Source: Fictibacillus fluitans (GTDB taxonomy: Bacteria > Bacillota > Bacilli > Bacillales > Fictibacillaceae). From it: a DNA stretch of 33,003 bases. Location of the stretch: assembly GCF_030418125.1 (NCBI RefSeq), contig NZ_JAUHTR010000027.1, positions 1 to 33,003 of the forward strand. The letters run 5' to 3'. Under the pieces are notes generated by a model, which ran no database searches, had not been told where the DNA came from, and saw only the letters and a program-made list of their open reading frames with translations. Shown here piece by piece: positions 32,281 to 33,003 of this stretch; position 1 is the stretch's first letter; every line of letters begins with the position of its first letter. The position numbers and the translations under genes were made by a program.

Positions 32281-32958
32281 ATGTCTTTTCTCATCTACTT
32301 CGCGCTTTTGTTGATTATCCCACTTTGGGCACAAATGAAAGTGAAAAGCACCTACAACAAATATTCAAAAGTTGAAAACTCTACAGGAAAAACGGGAGCT
32401 GAAGTCGCCCGTGAAATATTGGACCAAAACGGGTTGTACAATGTTGCGGTCGAGCCAATCGGCGGCCGGCTGTCCGACCACTATGATCCGCGCACCAAAG
32501 TGGTCCGCTTATCGGAAGAAAATTATTACGGCCATTCAATTGCCGGTTCCGCGGTTGCTGCCCATGAAGTCGGCCACGCCATTCAGGACAAAGAAAGCTA
32601 TGCGCCGCTTCGCTTCAGACATGCACTGGTTCCAGTCGCAAATCTCGGATCAAACTTTTCGTACCTTTTGATTTTAGGAGGTATGCTTCTGGCTTCCGCA
32701 AACCTGCTGTTGGTCGGTATTGTTTTTATGGCCGCTGCAGTGCTGTTCCAGCTTGTGACACTGCCGGTCGAATTTAACGCCAGCAGCCGGGCTATGGATC
32801 AGATTGTATCCACTGGCATGATTCGGAACAACGAAGAACGCCAGGCAAGAAAAGTGCTGAATGCCGCTGCACTAACCTATGTGGCTGCCGCACTCGTTGC
32901 TGTCCTCGAACTTCTGCGCTTTGTGCTCATGTTCGTCGGCATGAATAATGATGATTAA
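32281..32958 (+). CDS. YugP-like membrane zinc metallopeptidase
   Basis: Membrane protein of 225 aa in the neutral zinc metallopeptidase family (Pfam Zn_peptidase_2, B. subtilis YugP). The zinc site HEVGH lies at residues 95-99 (H95, E96, H99), and the third ligand is probably the Glu in LPVEFNASSRA. Hydrophobic segments flank it: an N-terminal helix at 3-18, a long pair at about 125-160, and a C-terminal helix at about 195-218. The substrate is unknown. ATG 32281 has GTGGAGGAA upstream. B. subtilis has ypjC at this place and yugP elsewhere, so the neighbourhood differs. The gene ends at a strong terminator. Confidence 0.85.
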   Translation: MSFLIYFALLLIIPLWAQMKVKSTYNKYSKVENSTGKTGAEVAREILDQNGLYNVAVEPIGGRLSDHYDPRTKVVRLSEENYYGHSIAGSAVAAHEVGHAIQDKESYAPLRFRHALVPVANLGSNFSYLLILGGMLLASANLLLVGIVFMAAAVLFQLVTLPVEFNASSRAMDQIVSTGMIRNNEERQARKVLNAAALTYVAAALVAVLELLRFVLMFVGMNNDD

Positions 32959-32964
32959 TTAGGA

Positions 32965-32993
32965 AAACCTCCGCTGACCGCGGAGGTTTTTTT
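32965..32993 (+). terminator. Terminator of the metallopeptidase gene
   Basis: AAACCTCCGC (32965-32974) and GCGGAGGTTT (32980-32989) form a perfect 10-bp stem with a TGACC loop and a T7 tail. Confidence 0.92.
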
Positions 32994-33003
32994 GTATCTA
33001 TTG

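Overview
The window is about 33 kb of conserved chromosomal core from an endospore-forming, low-to-mid GC Firmicute of the family Bacillaceae. Gene content and order largely follow the Bacillus subtilis segment prsW-sleB-ypeB ... cmk-ypfD ... der-gpsA ... spoIVA-hbs-folE-mtrB-hepS-menG-hepT-ndk ... trp-hisC ... ypiA-ypiB-ypiF-qcrABC-ypjA-ypjB. Strong AGGAGG-type ribosome sites, several TTG/GTG starts, sigma-A promoters and U-tailed hairpin terminators fit this. The departures from B. subtilis (plsC next to cmk, plsY between der and gpsA, futalosine-type menaquinone genes inside the heptaprenyl operon, a trp operon without trpE) point to a lineage outside the B. subtilis group, perhaps Alkalihalobacillus- or Fictibacillus-like. 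I cannot name the species. I see no rRNA, tRNA, CRISPR array, insertion sequence, prophage or integration scar.

Layout. (1) 1-3.5 kb: membrane protease PrsW, the germination pair sleB-ypeB, and small YpfB. (2) 3.6-7 kb: cmk, plsC, the S1-domain protein YpfD, a tiny reverse-strand ypzI, and membrane protein YphA. (3) 7.1-11.6 kb: der-plsY-gpsA, then spoVIF, yphE and lipoprotein yphF. (4) 11.6-15 kb: spoIVA, hbs, folE and mtrB (TRAP). (5) 15-19.2 kb: hepS-menG-mqnP-mqnA-hepT, combining side-chain synthesis, ring prenylation, methylation and the first futalosine-pathway step. (6) 19.3-25.8 kb: ndk, then a TRAP-controlled trp leader followed by trpD-C-F-B-A-hisC; trpE is absent, as are cheR, aroFBH, tyrA and aroE, which flank these genes in B. 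subtilis. (7) 25.8-33 kb: a possible short independent RNA, ypiA, ypiB, ypiF, the cytochrome b6c operon qcrABC, ypjA, ypjB and a YugP-like zinc metallopeptidase.

How the genes connect. MtrB is encoded about 5 kb from its probable RNA target, the trp leader at 19.88-20.03 kb. The hep-men-mqn operon makes the menaquinone oxidised by the QcrABC complex encoded 10 kb downstream. PlsC, PlsY and GpsA make phosphatidic acid. SleB, YpeB, SpoVIF, SpoIVA, YpjB and probably YpzI serve sporulation or germination, and several have sporulation-sigma-like promoters.

The most interesting observations are in RNA-level control: a trp leader that keeps the attenuator and a Shine-Dalgarno-blocking hairpin although trpE is gone and two overlapping mini-ORFs stand in its place; a self-contained promoter-hairpin-terminator unit at 25.79-25.90 kb that may be a small RNA; and the futalosine-type genes inserted in the hep operon. 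All gene functions are homology inferences by eye. No database or folding program was run.
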